NCBI GenBank assembly: GCA_028694795.1
Contig: JAQVKF010000004.1
Span: forward strand, 1 to 46,468
Reading direction: 5' to 3'
Length of the DNA: 46,468 nt
Origin: Thermoguttaceae bacterium
GTDB taxonomy: Bacteria; Planctomycetota; Planctomycetia; Pirellulales; Thermoguttaceae
The notes under the pieces were generated by a model. The model searched no databases. It was not told the origin of the DNA and saw only the letters and a program-made list of their open reading frames with translations. The position numbers and the translations under genes were made by a program. This document shows, piece after piece, positions 16,267-26,058 of the stretch (position 1 is its first letter; the number at the start of each line of letters is the position of its first letter).

Positions 16267-16983
16267 TCAGCAACCAGCGGGAGCCGCACATGGAGCGCAA
16301 ACCGGAGCTTCGCACGGAACGCATGGGAAGCAGGGCTTCGGCAGGCAGATCGGCTTGAAGCAGGGCTTCGGCAGGCAGATCGGCTTGAAGCAGGGCTTCG
16401 GCAGGCAGATCGGCTTGAAGCAGGGCTTCGGCAAGCAAACTGGCTTGAAGCAGGGCTTCGGCAGACAGAACGGCTTCACGCAGAACGGAACGCACGGAGC
16501 GCATTCGGTGTCACACGCAGCTTCACACGGTGTGCATTCAGCGGCCGGAGCTTCACACGGAGCGGCTGCTTCGGCTGGGGCCGGAGCTTCACACGGGGCG
16601 GCTGCTTCGGCTGGGGCCGGAGCTTCACACGGGGCGGCTGCTTCGCAAGGAGCCGGGGCTTCACACGGGGCGGCTGCTTCGCAAGGAGCCGGGGCTTCAC
16701 ACGGGGCGCATTCAGCGGCCGGGGCGCACGGAGCACAATCAAATGCGCATTTGAAGAAACAGAACTTCGGGAAACATGGCTTGAAGCACGGGAAGCACGG
16801 AGCTTCGCACGGAGCGCATTCGGCTTCGCAAGGAGCCGGAGCTTCACACGGGGTGCATTCCGTCGCCGGTGCACACGGAGCAACCGCTTCACACGGCTTG
16901 ACACAGAAGAAACCAGCCTGAGCCACGAGACTGCAGGAAAAAACCACGAGGACCGCCGCGGCGGCAACAATCGCACGCTTCAT
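16267..16983 (-). CDS. Cys/Pro-rich repetitive exported protein, probable cell-wall component
   Basis: Starting at the ATG at 16983 (GGAGGT nine bases upstream), the 238-residue product begins MKRAIVAAAAVLVVFSCSLVAQAG, a signal peptide. The mature chain is nearly all repeats. The first half has PCEAPAPCEAAA-type units with alternating Cys, Pro, Glu and Ala. The second half has a 10-residue unit KPCFKPICLP repeated about five times. Cys makes up roughly a fifth of the chain, which suggests a disulfide-crosslinked structural protein. Planctomycetes are known for Cys-rich proteinaceous walls, and the same MKRA- start occurs in the YTV protein at 39852-40763. Long frames on the opposite strand and in frame 2 come from the repeats. 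No enzymatic domain is visible; the wall role is inferred. Confidence 0.8.
   Translation of the reverse strand: MKRAIVAAAAVLVVFSCSLVAQAGFFCVKPCEAVAPCAPATECTPCEAPAPCEAECAPCEAPCFPCFKPCFPKFCFFKCAFDCAPCAPAAECAPCEAPAPCEAAAPCEAPAPCEAAAPCEAPAPAEAAAPCEAPAPAEAAAPCEAPAAECTPCEAACDTECAPCVPFCVKPFCLPKPCFKPVCLPKPCFKPICLPKPCFKPICLPKPCFKPICLPKPCFPCVPCEAPVCAPCAAPAGC
16328..16477 (-). repeat. 30-bp tandem repeat inside the Cys/Pro-rich gene
   Basis: A 30-bp unit (AAGCAGGGCTTCGGCAGGCA at its start on the plus strand) recurs at 16328, 16358, 16388, 16418 and 16448, nearly identical in the first three and drifting in the last. It encodes the 10-residue KPCFKPICLP unit on the minus strand. Near-identical DNA copies suggest recent expansion and possible length variation between strains. 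Confidence 0.85.
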
Positions 16984-17918
16984 GAGTTGACCTCCAACTT
17001 TTACAGAGACCGTAACAGGAAACGGTTTCAAATATACCGCCGACTCCGTGCGGAACCTTCCACAACTAGCGAAGCCGACTTAAACATTTTTTGCAGGCTC
17101 TTTCCTGAATCGAGGATGCACACCCCAATTCTTATAAACCGTGGAGTTGTCCCTGTCTTTACAACCCTACACAGCTATCAAAAATTTGCCCACCTCATTC
17201 AATATACCAGTTTAACATTTTGAAAAGCCCTGTCAAGCAACCTGCACCAAAAAAACAGTTTCTATGAAGTAGAAAACTTGCGTAAATTTGGAAACGCCGA
17301 AAAAAACGGTAATTTCGGAAAAATCGGCGGTTCGTCTCGCGAAATTAATACCCCACTCCAAACGGGGCACAAACATCAAAGAATATGTTCTTTTGAGTTT
17401 GGCTACGGCTGATTGCTGACCTGACCACGAGCCAGCCTGCGTGTCTAGCGAGCACGGCACCGAATGGATTCGACTGCGTTTTTACTGATGAAACGCAACG
17501 ACGCTAATGACCATTTGGAAACAAACGCAGCAGGTATCTCGTTGCAACAAGCATACCACGCTCAAATGGGAAAGAAAGCTTTTTTTTGGAGATTCACACA
17601 GAATGAAACCATTGGAAATCGCTATTTCCATTAAACATGGTTCTTTTGCTATGCCCATCCAAGTTTGTGTGACAAGAAGGATACGAACGATCGAAACAAT
17701 CGGGATAAAATTGGGTGGTTATACCGAACGAACGGCAACGTTCTGTGGTGTTTCGCGGATTCCGTTGTCCACGCGGCGTGGCGAATGGTAGTAAAAAAGC
17801 CGTACCATGGCCGTGTACACCGAAACAATATTTTCAACTGGAATCAATTGAGAATATTGCGTAGAATGGCGGAATCCTCGGATGTCGTTTTTCACTCCGT
17901 GCAGCATCGGGTATCAGA
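16984..17918. other. Long intergenic region before the cyclase-fold genes
   Basis: About 935 bases without a convincing gene. The left part must contain the promoter of the Cys/Pro-rich gene. At 17466-17475 GGATTCGACT resembles the start of a tmRNA, but the tag frame and T-arm are missing. Open frames at 17233-17460 and 17507-17791 have no family signal. Confidence 0.5.
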
Positions 17919-20033
17919 TTGTCAGCATTACCTCCATCTTCCGATTCACCCATTCCACCAAATCCGCCCCATCGACCAAACGATTCCTCGAATGATCCGT
18001 TTGAGCGGCTTTTGTGCGGAGAAGGTACGTCTAGGCGGACTGAAAATACGGACACCGTACCCTGTTCAACTGATTCAGTGTGGAATTTTCTCGGGAAAAC
18101 GCCTGAACAGACCGCTGCAAAGCTCGAAAATCGCCACGTTATTCAACATCTACCCAGAACCGATCCGAACGATTTCTTTCTTCTCAACGCAGTGCGAGAA
18201 AAATCCACCGAGACGCCAAATGATACGCAGTCTACACAAAATTTACTCCGCCGCATCCTTTCCGAAACTCCGGGTACGGCCGATTCAGATACCATGTCGG
18301 TGGATCGAAGACAGGCTGGTGAAGTGTCCGGCGGTGGGGATCTTACGGAGGAACGTTCCAATGCGGAGGATATCGCCATCCGAGCGGGCGATTCGGTGGA
18401 AGAAGCCACCGAGGCAAATGATGAGCGGGCGGCTTCTTATTCACGGCTGAAGCGTTGGTATCGTCACGTGCTTCTCCGCTGGTTGGAGCGGAACGGTTAT
18501 TGGTACACGACGAGTTTTTTAATTCACGTGATCGGTTTGATTCTTTTTGCCATGGCCGCCATGTTATTGCCAGATGTGGTTCGATACGCGATGAATTATT
18601 CCCAAGGTTCGGTCTCTTTCGATCCGGTGGACGGCATGGATGCGGGTATGCCATTGGAGCGTTTTTCACTCGAGCGTCCACTCACATTGGGCGGTGAGCT
18701 GGACGATTCGGAGACCCCTGGTGGGGCGGTGGGACTTTTCGATCCGGAAACGGTGGATATCGACGAGGATTATATTCACGGTGGGGCGGGACCGGCAATT
18801 GCGTTCGACGGAACGGAGATTCCGGGCGGCGGTTTCGATTCGCTGGTGGATGGTCCTGGTGTGCGCAGCGAGGGTTCCGGGGGTGTGGGGAAACAGTTTG
18901 GCGATGGAAGTGGTTTATTTTCCGGTACAGGCGGTTCCGGTTATAGTTTGCGTGGCAGTGGCGTTCCAGGTGGTGGTTTTGGAGGGACCAACGCGGCGCA
19001 AAGCTCCGTCGCAGGGGCGTTATGGTGGCTTTATCGGCATCAAGCGTCAGACGGCCATTGGTGTTTGGATCATACGCGACAATGTCGAGATGGCGGTTGC
19101 GATCAGGGTTCGAGTTATGGCAGTGACGTAGCGGCCACGGCGATGGCCCTGTTACCATTCCTCGGTGCTGGCCAGACGCATACGGAAAAATGCCAATATC
19201 AACAGGTCGTGAGCCGCGGTCTAAAATGGCTCGTGCGCCAACAGGAGGCGAACGGTCGTTTGGCGGGAGCCGATTCGCCGCAAACGATGTATACCCACGC
19301 TATTGCGACGACGGTGTTGTGCGAGGCTTACGGTATGACACAAGATCCAGAGCTTCGAGAACCGGCGGAAAAGGCGATTCGTTTTATCGAATGGGCGCAA
19401 CATCCACGCACGGGCGGCTGGCGATATCAACCGGGCGAGGAGGGTGATCTCTCTGTCACCGCGTGGCAGATTATGGCGCTAAATAGCGGCAACATGGCCG
19501 GTATTTTCTGCAATACAGAGAATCTGATTCGCTCCAAAAAATTTCTCGATCTGGTGGCGGATGGTTCAGAACATGGATTATTTCAGTATCAGGTGTATAC
19601 GGAGGTGACCCCCGGTCGCACCGCAATGGGCTTACTGTGTTTGCAATATCTTGGCGAGCGGCCCGATTCGCGACGCTATCAGGAAGCGAAAAGCTATATT
19701 CTTCAGCAGTATCAGAATCCGAACTTTTTCGATGAAAACGAGAGCTACTTTTCGCGGAGTGATGTTTATTCGTGGTATTATATCACGCTGGTGCTACACA
19801 ACACGCTCGATTCGGATTGGGATCGTTGGAATCGAACGATTCGTAAAGAGTTGATTCGGACGCAGTGCCACGAGGACAACTGCGCGTTTGGTTCGTGGGC
19901 GCCGGAGAGCAAGTCAGGCGAGCGTGACGTTTGGGGCGCGAAAGGAGGGCGACTTATGATGACCGCCTTTTCAGCGTTGACGTTGGAAATTTATTATCGA
20001 TATCTTCCGTTATTCCGAATGGGCGTGGATTAG
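17919..20033 (+). CDS. Membrane-anchored prenyltransferase/terpenoid-cyclase-fold protein (paralogue 1)
   Basis: The 704-residue product has a Pro/Ser-rich and charged N-terminal region (1-190), one membrane span (about 196-218, YTTSFLIHVIGLILFAMAA), a Gly-rich linker (about 285-350) and a C-terminal alpha/alpha-barrel of prenyltransferase/squalene-oxidase repeats (about 355-700). Repeat hallmarks are WWLYRHQASDGHW, ATAMALLPFLGAGQTH, YTHAIATTVLCEAYGM, HPRTGGWRYQPGEEGDLSVTAWQIM and MGLLCLQYLG. The DxDD motif of class II cyclases is absent (GDLSVTAW there), so triterpene cyclisation is unlikely. Such proteins are abundant in planctomycetes with no proven role. The start is uncertain: TTG 17919 gives the longest frame and there is no clear ribosome site. 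The paralogue follows 270 bases downstream. Confidence 0.8.
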   Translation: MSALPPSSDSPIPPNPPHRPNDSSNDPFERLLCGEGTSRRTENTDTVPCSTDSVWNFLGKTPEQTAAKLENRHVIQHLPRTDPNDFFLLNAVREKSTETPNDTQSTQNLLRRILSETPGTADSDTMSVDRRQAGEVSGGGDLTEERSNAEDIAIRAGDSVEEATEANDERAASYSRLKRWYRHVLLRWLERNGYWYTTSFLIHVIGLILFAMAAMLLPDVVRYAMNYSQGSVSFDPVDGMDAGMPLERFSLERPLTLGGELDDSETPGGAVGLFDPETVDIDEDYIHGGAGPAIAFDGTEIPGGGFDSLVDGPGVRSEGSGGVGKQFGDGSGLFSGTGGSGYSLRGSGVPGGGFGGTNAAQSSVAGALWWLYRHQASDGHWCLDHTRQCRDGGCDQGSSYGSDVAATAMALLPFLGAGQTHTEKCQYQQVVSRGLKWLVRQQEANGRLAGADSPQTMYTHAIATTVLCEAYGMTQDPELREPAEKAIRFIEWAQHPRTGGWRYQPGEEGDLSVTAWQIMALNSGNMAGIFCNTENLIRSKKFLDLVADGSEHGLFQYQVYTEVTPGRTAMGLLCLQYLGERPDSRRYQEAKSYILQQYQNPNFFDENESYFSRSDVYSWYYITLVLHNTLDSDWDRWNRTIRKELIRTQCHEDNCAFGSWAPESKSGERDVWGAKGGRLMMTAFSALTLEIYYRYLPLFRMGVD

Positions 20034-20301
20034 ACTTTTACCTCCCTCCTGGCCGTCCTTGTGTTGCCGCTGCCCGTCGCGCGGAATAAATGGAACATAA
20101 AAGGATGTAACGAAAATCGGAATTTTATCGGAAAACTACTTTTTTCTATTGCCGATTCGCCCAATAGAATGAAAAATATAGAGGTACGCGAGATTCGATT
20201 CTCAAGCTCCAAGCAGATTGAGCGATTTGTTCAGGCTAATCGACCGTTTCGAATGGACTCCATCCAGATGCAGCGATACTCTAGCAGAAGGAATAGACGT
20301 C

Positions 20302-22071
20302 GTGAGTAACCAACCGCAAGATCCATATGATCCATTCGCTGACCCTAATGCAATGTTGGCTAATGGTGCGTCTGGAGAAAATCCAAACGAGTCGGGCGAA
20401 AACGGGGAGAAAAAACCGGACGGCAACGATGAGGAGAAGGGTTATTTTGCGCTGCTATTCGAAGAATTTTTGCATTGGGCGCAGACGGAAGGTACCTTTT
20501 GGGCGTCGAGTTTCGCGATCCATTCTATTTTGATGACCATCATGATGTTCATCGGTTCGTCCGTAGTCTCACGGATGGACGAGCCTGTCGTGGCCATTGA
20601 GGAGGCGGATGTCGATCTGTCGGAGTCACAACCGCTCGACGTCTATGAGTTTGTGGATAATCCGACGGACGATCTCGATATGAATTCGAGCTTGACTGAT
20701 CTGCAAGGTGCGGTCGAGGAACTGGTTTATGATGAGAGCGATGTATTTCAGGAGGGTGGCGGCGGATTGGCGAATACCGATCCAATGGATTTTTCCGTCG
20801 GTGCCGGTGGCGAGTTGAACGTTTTTGGTTCCGCAACCGGAGGCGTTTCCATTGATGGACTAGGCGGCGTCGGTGTGACGACGGGTGAAGGTAATACAAT
20901 CTCTGGTGAGGGTGGAGGAACGGGGGGGATGTTGACCGGACGTGGTTCTGGGCATCGGGAAGCACTTGGTGGTACGATGGGCGGCACGGCAAAAACCGAC
21001 CAGGCGGTTGCCGGTGGGTTGAACTGGATTGCGCGGCACCAAGCTCCGAATGGAACGTGGAGTTGCCAGAATCTCGGCCCGAAATGCGACTGTACCCAAA
21101 AAGGTTCTTCGGATTACACGGTGGGAGCAACGGCGTTGGGCGTGTTACCGTTCCTCGCGGCGGGCATTACGGGGGAAGAGCCGCACCAGTATCGCGATAC
21201 GGTTCGCAAAGGAATCGCGGCATTGGCGGCGATGCAGGATCCGAAAACCGGTCAGATTGGCGACGCGAGCGGTTCAGGGCTAATTTACGGACATTCGTTG
21301 GCGACGATCGCGTTGTGTGAGGCGTTCGCGATGACGGGAAGCGGGGCGTTGCACGACCGGGCGCAGGCGGCAATCATGTATCTTGAATACGCTCAGGATC
21401 CACAACGTGGCGGTTGGCGGTATACGCCGCGAAACGATAGTGACACATCCGTGACGGGGTGGGCGCTGATGGGATTGAAAAGCGGACAGATGGCCGGTTT
21501 GAGCGTGAATCAGAAGGGGTTTGACGAGGCGCGTCGCTACTTGAAATCGGTCTCGAGCGGTTCATATGGCGAACTCTATTCCTATACGAGCGGCGCGGGA
21601 GATGTGCGCCCATCAATGACGGCCGCTGGATTGCTCTGCATGCAATATCTCGAGGAAAAACCGGAAAGTGCCATGATGCGGGAAGGCCAAAAATATCTTC
21701 TTACACATCGACCGGGAACGGAAGAGCGGAATCTGTATTATACGTATTACGCGGTTCAGGTGATGCACAATCTGATGGGACCGGAGTGGGACAAATGGAA
21801 TCGTGCCATGCGTCGTGATTTCATTGATTCGCAAATTCGAACTGGCTGTGCGGCGGGCAGCTGGGATTTAACGCAAACGGGTGATTCGTATATTCGTAGT
21901 GCGGGTGGACGGTTGGTTGGTACCTGCTTGGCCGTTCTTTCGCTCGAGGTGTACTATCGCCATTTGCCACTGTTTAAAATCAATAAGGACGAAAGCGAGA
22001 CCAATCCGGTAAAGGTCGAAGATACTCCACCCCCACCCGCAATCGGCGAACCACAGCCAGTCGGACGGTAG
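20302..22071 (+). CDS. Membrane-anchored prenyltransferase/terpenoid-cyclase-fold protein (paralogue 2)
   Basis: Same architecture as the gene before it but shorter (589 residues): acidic Asn/Glu-rich N-terminus, one membrane span at about 65-90 (FWASSFAIHSILMTIMMFIG), a Gly-rich linker, and the repeat barrel. Matching blocks are WIARHQAPNGTWSCQ, GATALGVLPFLAAGIT, YGHSLATIALCEAFAMTG, PQRGGWRYTPRNDSDTSVTGWALMGLKSG and YYTYYAVQVMHNLMGPEWDKWNR. A Pro-rich tail ends the protein. DxDD is again lost (SDTSVTGW). The frame opens at a TTG at 20218; GTG 20302 is preferred because AGAAGGAA lies about ten bases ahead. The two genes are a tandem duplication, probably co-expressed; partners and substrate are unknown. 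Confidence 0.8.
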   Translation: MSNQPQDPYDPFADPNAMLANGASGENPNESGENGEKKPDGNDEEKGYFALLFEEFLHWAQTEGTFWASSFAIHSILMTIMMFIGSSVVSRMDEPVVAIEEADVDLSESQPLDVYEFVDNPTDDLDMNSSLTDLQGAVEELVYDESDVFQEGGGGLANTDPMDFSVGAGGELNVFGSATGGVSIDGLGGVGVTTGEGNTISGEGGGTGGMLTGRGSGHREALGGTMGGTAKTDQAVAGGLNWIARHQAPNGTWSCQNLGPKCDCTQKGSSDYTVGATALGVLPFLAAGITGEEPHQYRDTVRKGIAALAAMQDPKTGQIGDASGSGLIYGHSLATIALCEAFAMTGSGALHDRAQAAIMYLEYAQDPQRGGWRYTPRNDSDTSVTGWALMGLKSGQMAGLSVNQKGFDEARRYLKSVSSGSYGELYSYTSGAGDVRPSMTAAGLLCMQYLEEKPESAMMREGQKYLLTHRPGTEERNLYYTYYAVQVMHNLMGPEWDKWNRAMRRDFIDSQIRTGCAAGSWDLTQTGDSYIRSAGGRLVGTCLAVLSLEVYYRHLPLFKINKDESETNPVKVEDTPPPPAIGEPQPVGR

Positions 22072-22199
22072 TACGAACTGGGATGTGGGCCCCATCGGGT
22101 TACCTATCCACTGTCTAGAGGTGCGATCGCCTCCCAACTTGCGAAGCACGCTTTCGTTATGGAATGGAAACTCCCATGGTGGCCCCTCTAGTGGACATT

Positions 22200-22492
22200 C
22201 TGGGGTGTGTTCACGCGGATTGCCATCCCACCCGGAGTGACTGGCATTACCAGCGTCAGATAAAAAGTTCAGAAAAGTTTGCGCATTTTCTACGAAAAAG
22301 CATTTTCGTAGAACTTTTTTTGGGCGAAGAACCAATGAGAGGAAACTTTTTACAAAAAGTTTCCCCCAAACACTCCTTCCAAAACTTTTTACTAGACGCA
22401 CGAACTCCAATATCGACCGCCCCGATTGTGGTCATTCATTCTTGGCTATTGGTTTTTACGATGTGATTAGATTATATGCGAACACACCCTAA
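22200..22492 (+). repeat. MITE-like repeat (copy 4, diverged ends)
   Basis: A 293-bp element of the same family as 6792-7074: proximal arm starting CTGGGGTGTGTTCAC, hairpin core (near-perfect palindrome at 22341-22364), internal TACTAGACGCAC junction and distal arm ending GCGAACACACCCTAA. Both terminal CTAGs have mutated (CTGG, CTAA), so this is an older copy. A further fragment, GGCGGTATCAACGTCTAGTA, follows at 22497-22516. Confidence 0.85.
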
Positions 22493-22589
22493 CACTGGCG
22501 GTATCAACGTCTAGTAAGAACTATCCCAGCCCTTCGGACGATCGGGTTGGGGTCGGATATTGGGTGTTAGATGGGGTGCCGATATCGGA

Positions 22590-23735
22590 TTATTTTTCGT
22601 AGCCATAAAGTTCAAAATATCGGTGCCAGCGTCGTGCGATCTGTTCCTGAATGGCCGGTTCCAACGCATGGAATTGATTTGTACGATAGTTTTTGTGTGA
22701 TTCGACATACGCCTCTAACCGCGGCTGCACCGCGTCAAATTGACCTAGTCCAAGCGCGTCGTAAATCTGCCGCATACCATTCACCTGATCCTTAACGAAT
22801 GTTTCATACCGCACTTCCGCAAACTGCCCCTGGGGAATGAGCGGCCGATCACGTTCAAACGCCGCATACATACGCTCCATATTGCTTAATACATATTCTT
22901 CTAATCCCTGATATTTTGGAAATTGCAGGCCGTAATCTTGATCCAAGCGTTTCCACAGATTGCACGTGGAAGGAAACAGCGAATATGGATTTCGCACAAT
23001 ATGTACAAATTTTGCCTTCGGAAACATTTCCAATAAGGTCCGAATGCGGGCGGTATGAGGTGGCGATTTGAGAACAATGGGACGCGGATCTCGGATGGCG
23101 AGCGATTGAACGAAGTAGAGCAATCCCCGTTTCCATGTTTCGATTTCCTTGGACGACAAGCCATCGAGCGTGAGGTACGCATCGTAAACAGGCGGTCGAT
23201 TGGGATACATGATGGTCAAGTATGGCGAACGGTTTCCCAAACAACAGAGAGCAAATTCATCTTCCTGTGGATGCAGCAGTCCGAAATCCATGTTGTCCAT
23301 CGGCCGTTTTTTAGGCATCAACCCGGCGACCATTGGTGCGAGCCATTTGCGCGAAACGAGATGGTGCAATGGAGTACAACAGTCATACGTCGTTGGATAA
23401 GAGAATCGTTCGTCTCGAATGAGTAACTCGTGGAGTAGCGTCGTGCCACTTCGCCAATGACCGATGACGAAGATCGGATCTCCCGTCAGCTTCGTTTCTT
23501 CGATTTTGCAGGCGTACCATCGCTTCTGAAATCTTGCCAATATGGAAGAAAGAGCGGCTGTCGAACCGACTGCGAGAAAACGCGGCCAATGCGTGATTCG
23601 CCAACCGGCTTCCCGTGCCGCGCGTAAATAAATCGAAAGCGGCATACCATTCCACGCTCGTGGATACCAAAATCGATCGTGATATCCACCTGTCGAATTT
23701 GCTTCAGTGGAATTTTTAGATAGCATCATAACCAT
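22590..23735 (-). CDS. Sulfotransferase family protein
   Basis: The 381-residue product matches the PAPS-dependent sulfotransferase superfamily (Sulfotransfer_3 type). DPIFVIGHWRSGTTLLHELL at about residues 86-105 is the 5'-phosphosulfate loop, and AKFVHIVRNPYSLFPS at about 241-256 is the 3'-phosphate-binding block. In between, IVLKSPPHTARIRTLLEMFP is the conserved helix of this subgroup. The family transfers sulfate from PAPS to carbohydrates, lipids or peptides; the acceptor is not visible here. Planctomycetes carry many sulfatases and some sulfotransferases. The first three Met codons (23735, 23729, 23726) are all possible starts, none with a strong ribosome site. The gene is monocistronic, divergent from the Sel1-repeat gene. 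Confidence 0.85.
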   Translation of the reverse strand: MVMMLSKNSTEANSTGGYHDRFWYPRAWNGMPLSIYLRAAREAGWRITHWPRFLAVGSTAALSSILARFQKRWYACKIEETKLTGDPIFVIGHWRSGTTLLHELLIRDERFSYPTTYDCCTPLHHLVSRKWLAPMVAGLMPKKRPMDNMDFGLLHPQEDEFALCCLGNRSPYLTIMYPNRPPVYDAYLTLDGLSSKEIETWKRGLLYFVQSLAIRDPRPIVLKSPPHTARIRTLLEMFPKAKFVHIVRNPYSLFPSTCNLWKRLDQDYGLQFPKYQGLEEYVLSNMERMYAAFERDRPLIPQGQFAEVRYETFVKDQVNGMRQIYDALGLGQFDAVQPRLEAYVESHKNYRTNQFHALEPAIQEQIARRWHRYFELYGYEK

Positions 23736-24077
23736 TCTTTCGATTGCGTAAAACTGAAAAATTAGGCATTTTTTTTTGTTTGTGTCGCTTATGGGGTGTC
23801 CATCGAAAAAGCGACATCGGAATGTCGTTCTACAAGGGCACGAAAGCCATCACTATATACCGATAATATAATTGATGAAGGGGGGGTATGGGGTGATTCT
23901 GCTCATGATGCGGAACTGCCGCGTGAGCGAGGATAGGTGAGGGACGTGTGGCCGTAGGGGCACACAACGAGGGAAGCCTCTGGTACCGAACCTGTTCATG
24001 GGACAGATAGTTAGTATATAAGTTTTTTTAGTACTAAGTCCATATCTTTTTATGGAACTTCTATAAGGATTATCGGA
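23736..24077. other. Divergent intergenic region
   Basis: A 342-base gap between the sulfotransferase and the Sel1-repeat gene, expected to hold both promoters. It has A/T runs near 23765 and 24015-24060. TAAGGA lies nine bases before the ATG at 24078 and is a good ribosome site. No gene was seen. Confidence 0.5.
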
Positions 24078-25943
24078 ATGAGTAAGACGTTGCGGATCAA
24101 CCGAATTTATCAAACAGGACTCGTACTCCTACCGGGACTTCTTTTTTTCGGTGGTTGCCAACGCGAACCGGAACTTCCACCACAGGTACGTGATTATTTG
24201 GCTGCTCCAACGACTTCATCAGACAAGAACGACGCAGAGTCCGGCGATCATTCCACCGAGCCGTCCGCATCAATGGGGAATGCACCGACCGATGCGTCCA
24301 CTTCGCAAGTTGCGACGTCCGATACAGACCCATCCCGTCGTGCACTGCCGGACGAATTGCGTAAACAGCTTCAATCATCGGGCATTCGTCCAGTGGGTTC
24401 TGGAAAGAAATCACTTCAAAGCAAGGTCTCCGAGTTTATGGGCAAGGCGAAACGTTCTGACGAAGAGATCATGAAAGAGCCGGACGATATCAATTGGAGT
24501 GACATTTCCAAAGAGCGTCAATCGCTATCACAGGGGGAGGAGACCTATCTTTCGGAGATGCGAATTTCGGCGGAGGAGGGCGACGCGGAGTCGCAACTGC
24601 TCTGGGGGTTGCGCCGCTTGCGGGAAGCGGAAAAGATTCTGGCTAATTCGACCATGGTTGGCTGGGAAGAATCGGCCGTGCGTCCTGGCCGTGAGATTCG
24701 GCCGAGTGTCGCCAAAGCCTCTGAGGCGGTGGTCGATCCTGCCGACGCTTCTCATGCGCCCAACGCGTCTGACGTTCCCGCGGATACGGCGCCCAAGACG
24801 CCTGTCTCACCTCCAACCGAGGCAGCCGCTACGGCTTCAGATTCTTCCAACGCGGCTTCGCCTGTTCCTCCTGCGGAAACAGCGGAAGATACGTCAGAGT
24901 CAGATGCGCGGATTGCGGTGGAAAAACAAGCGAAAGAGCAGGCCGTAGCGGCGGAAACGGATGCGGCGAATTGGTTCCGGAAAGCGGCGGATCAGAACAA
25001 TGTCAATGCCATGTACCAATTAGGCCGTTGTTATCAGCGTGGTATTGGCATAGAACCGAATGCGGAGACTGCGGTTCAGTGGTATCGTCGAGCGGCAGAG
25101 AAAGGGCATGTAGAAGCTCAAACGGAGTTGGCATTTTGCTATCTCAATGGCGAGGGTTGTCCGGTCTCAGATAAAGAAGCGGCAAAGCACTTTTTCGGCG
25201 CGGCGAAGAGTGGCAATGTGGAGGCGATGATTCAATATGGCAGTTGTTGCGCGGGGGGAATTGGTGTCGCGGCAAATCCTGGCGAGGCGCTTCGCTGGTT
25301 TCGTAACGCGGCGAATCGCAACTCTGCGGAGGGACTATTTGAGCTTGGCAATTGTTACGAACATGGCATTGGTGTCGAAGCGGACCTGAAGAAGGCGGTT
25401 ACCTACTACCAAGAGGCGGCTGATCATGAATATCCACCCGCGCAAACACGGATTGGTTTGTGTTACGCACAGGGCGTCGGTGTGAAGAAGGACGCTGAGG
25501 CGGCGGCGCGTTGGTTCTTCCTCGCGGCGGAAAAAGAGGAAACAGAAGCCATTTATAACCTAGGCGTTTGTTACCTTGGCGGCAACGGCGTGGCACGTGA
25601 TCCGATTGAGGCGGTACGTTGCTATTATCGTGCCGCGCAAAAAGGTATGGCACGAGCACAATTTGACCTGGGGGTCTGTTTCCTTAAAGGCATTGGTACG
25701 GAAGCAAATCGTGACGAAGCTCTGTACTGGTTGAACAAAGCGGCGGAACAAGGCGATGTACCAGCCCAACAGGCGGTCAAAAAGCTGACAGCAGAACCAT
25801 CCACCGCAGAGCCGGCCGTTGGTACGCCGCAAACGACCGAACCCGCCGCTAAGTCGAAACAGGCGGCCCCCTCGGAGGCGGTTCCTGCGCAGCCCACGGA
25901 ATCGCCGGTTGAAGCTCCATCGGAAGTACCGACGGAGAGTTAA
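24078..25943 (+). CDS. Sel1-repeat lipoprotein
   Basis: The 621-residue product starts with a signal peptide ending LPGLLFFGGC, a lipobox with the anchor Cys at about residue 27. A Ser/Thr/Ala/Pro-rich low-complexity stretch follows, interrupted by a charged segment at about 95-200. From about residue 290 to 570 there are around eight Sel1-like (TPR-type) repeats of 36 residues, for example NAMYQLGRCYQRGIGIEPNA and AEGLFELGNCYEHGIGVEAD. The tail is again Pro/Ala/Glu-rich. Sel1 repeats mediate protein-protein contacts, often in envelope or regulatory complexes; the partner is unknown. The DNA is repetitive, and frames in other phases reflect that. The gene stands alone. Confidence 0.85.
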   Translation: MSKTLRINRIYQTGLVLLPGLLFFGGCQREPELPPQVRDYLAAPTTSSDKNDAESGDHSTEPSASMGNAPTDASTSQVATSDTDPSRRALPDELRKQLQSSGIRPVGSGKKSLQSKVSEFMGKAKRSDEEIMKEPDDINWSDISKERQSLSQGEETYLSEMRISAEEGDAESQLLWGLRRLREAEKILANSTMVGWEESAVRPGREIRPSVAKASEAVVDPADASHAPNASDVPADTAPKTPVSPPTEAAATASDSSNAASPVPPAETAEDTSESDARIAVEKQAKEQAVAAETDAANWFRKAADQNNVNAMYQLGRCYQRGIGIEPNAETAVQWYRRAAEKGHVEAQTELAFCYLNGEGCPVSDKEAAKHFFGAAKSGNVEAMIQYGSCCAGGIGVAANPGEALRWFRNAANRNSAEGLFELGNCYEHGIGVEADLKKAVTYYQEAADHEYPPAQTRIGLCYAQGVGVKKDAEAAARWFFLAAEKEETEAIYNLGVCYLGGNGVARDPIEAVRCYYRAAQKGMARAQFDLGVCFLKGIGTEANRDEALYWLNKAAEQGDVPAQQAVKKLTAEPSTAEPAVGTPQTTEPAAKSKQAAPSEAVPAQPTESPVEAPSEVPTES

Positions 25944-26058
25944 TCATTTTCTTTGGCTCGGGTTTGCCATATCCGAGGCCGTTCCGCCGATGGTTCTCAC
26001 AACGCCAATGGACGAGGCCGATTTTCCCATAGGTCCCTACTGCGGATAGCGGCAAATT

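Noticed and set aside
16213-17223. Long plus-strand open frames over the Cys/Pro-rich gene (for example a 336-codon frame)
   Set aside because: They arise from the 30-bp and GCACACGGAGC-type repeats read in other phases. The minus frame has a signal peptide and a ribosome site.
17450-17815. Possible tmRNA: GGATTCGACT near the left end, and GCACGGC at 17453 that could pair with GCCGTGT at 17809
   Set aside because: No tag reading frame ending in ALAA-stop, no T-arm (TTCRANY) before the right end and no CCA. The match rests on short strings only.
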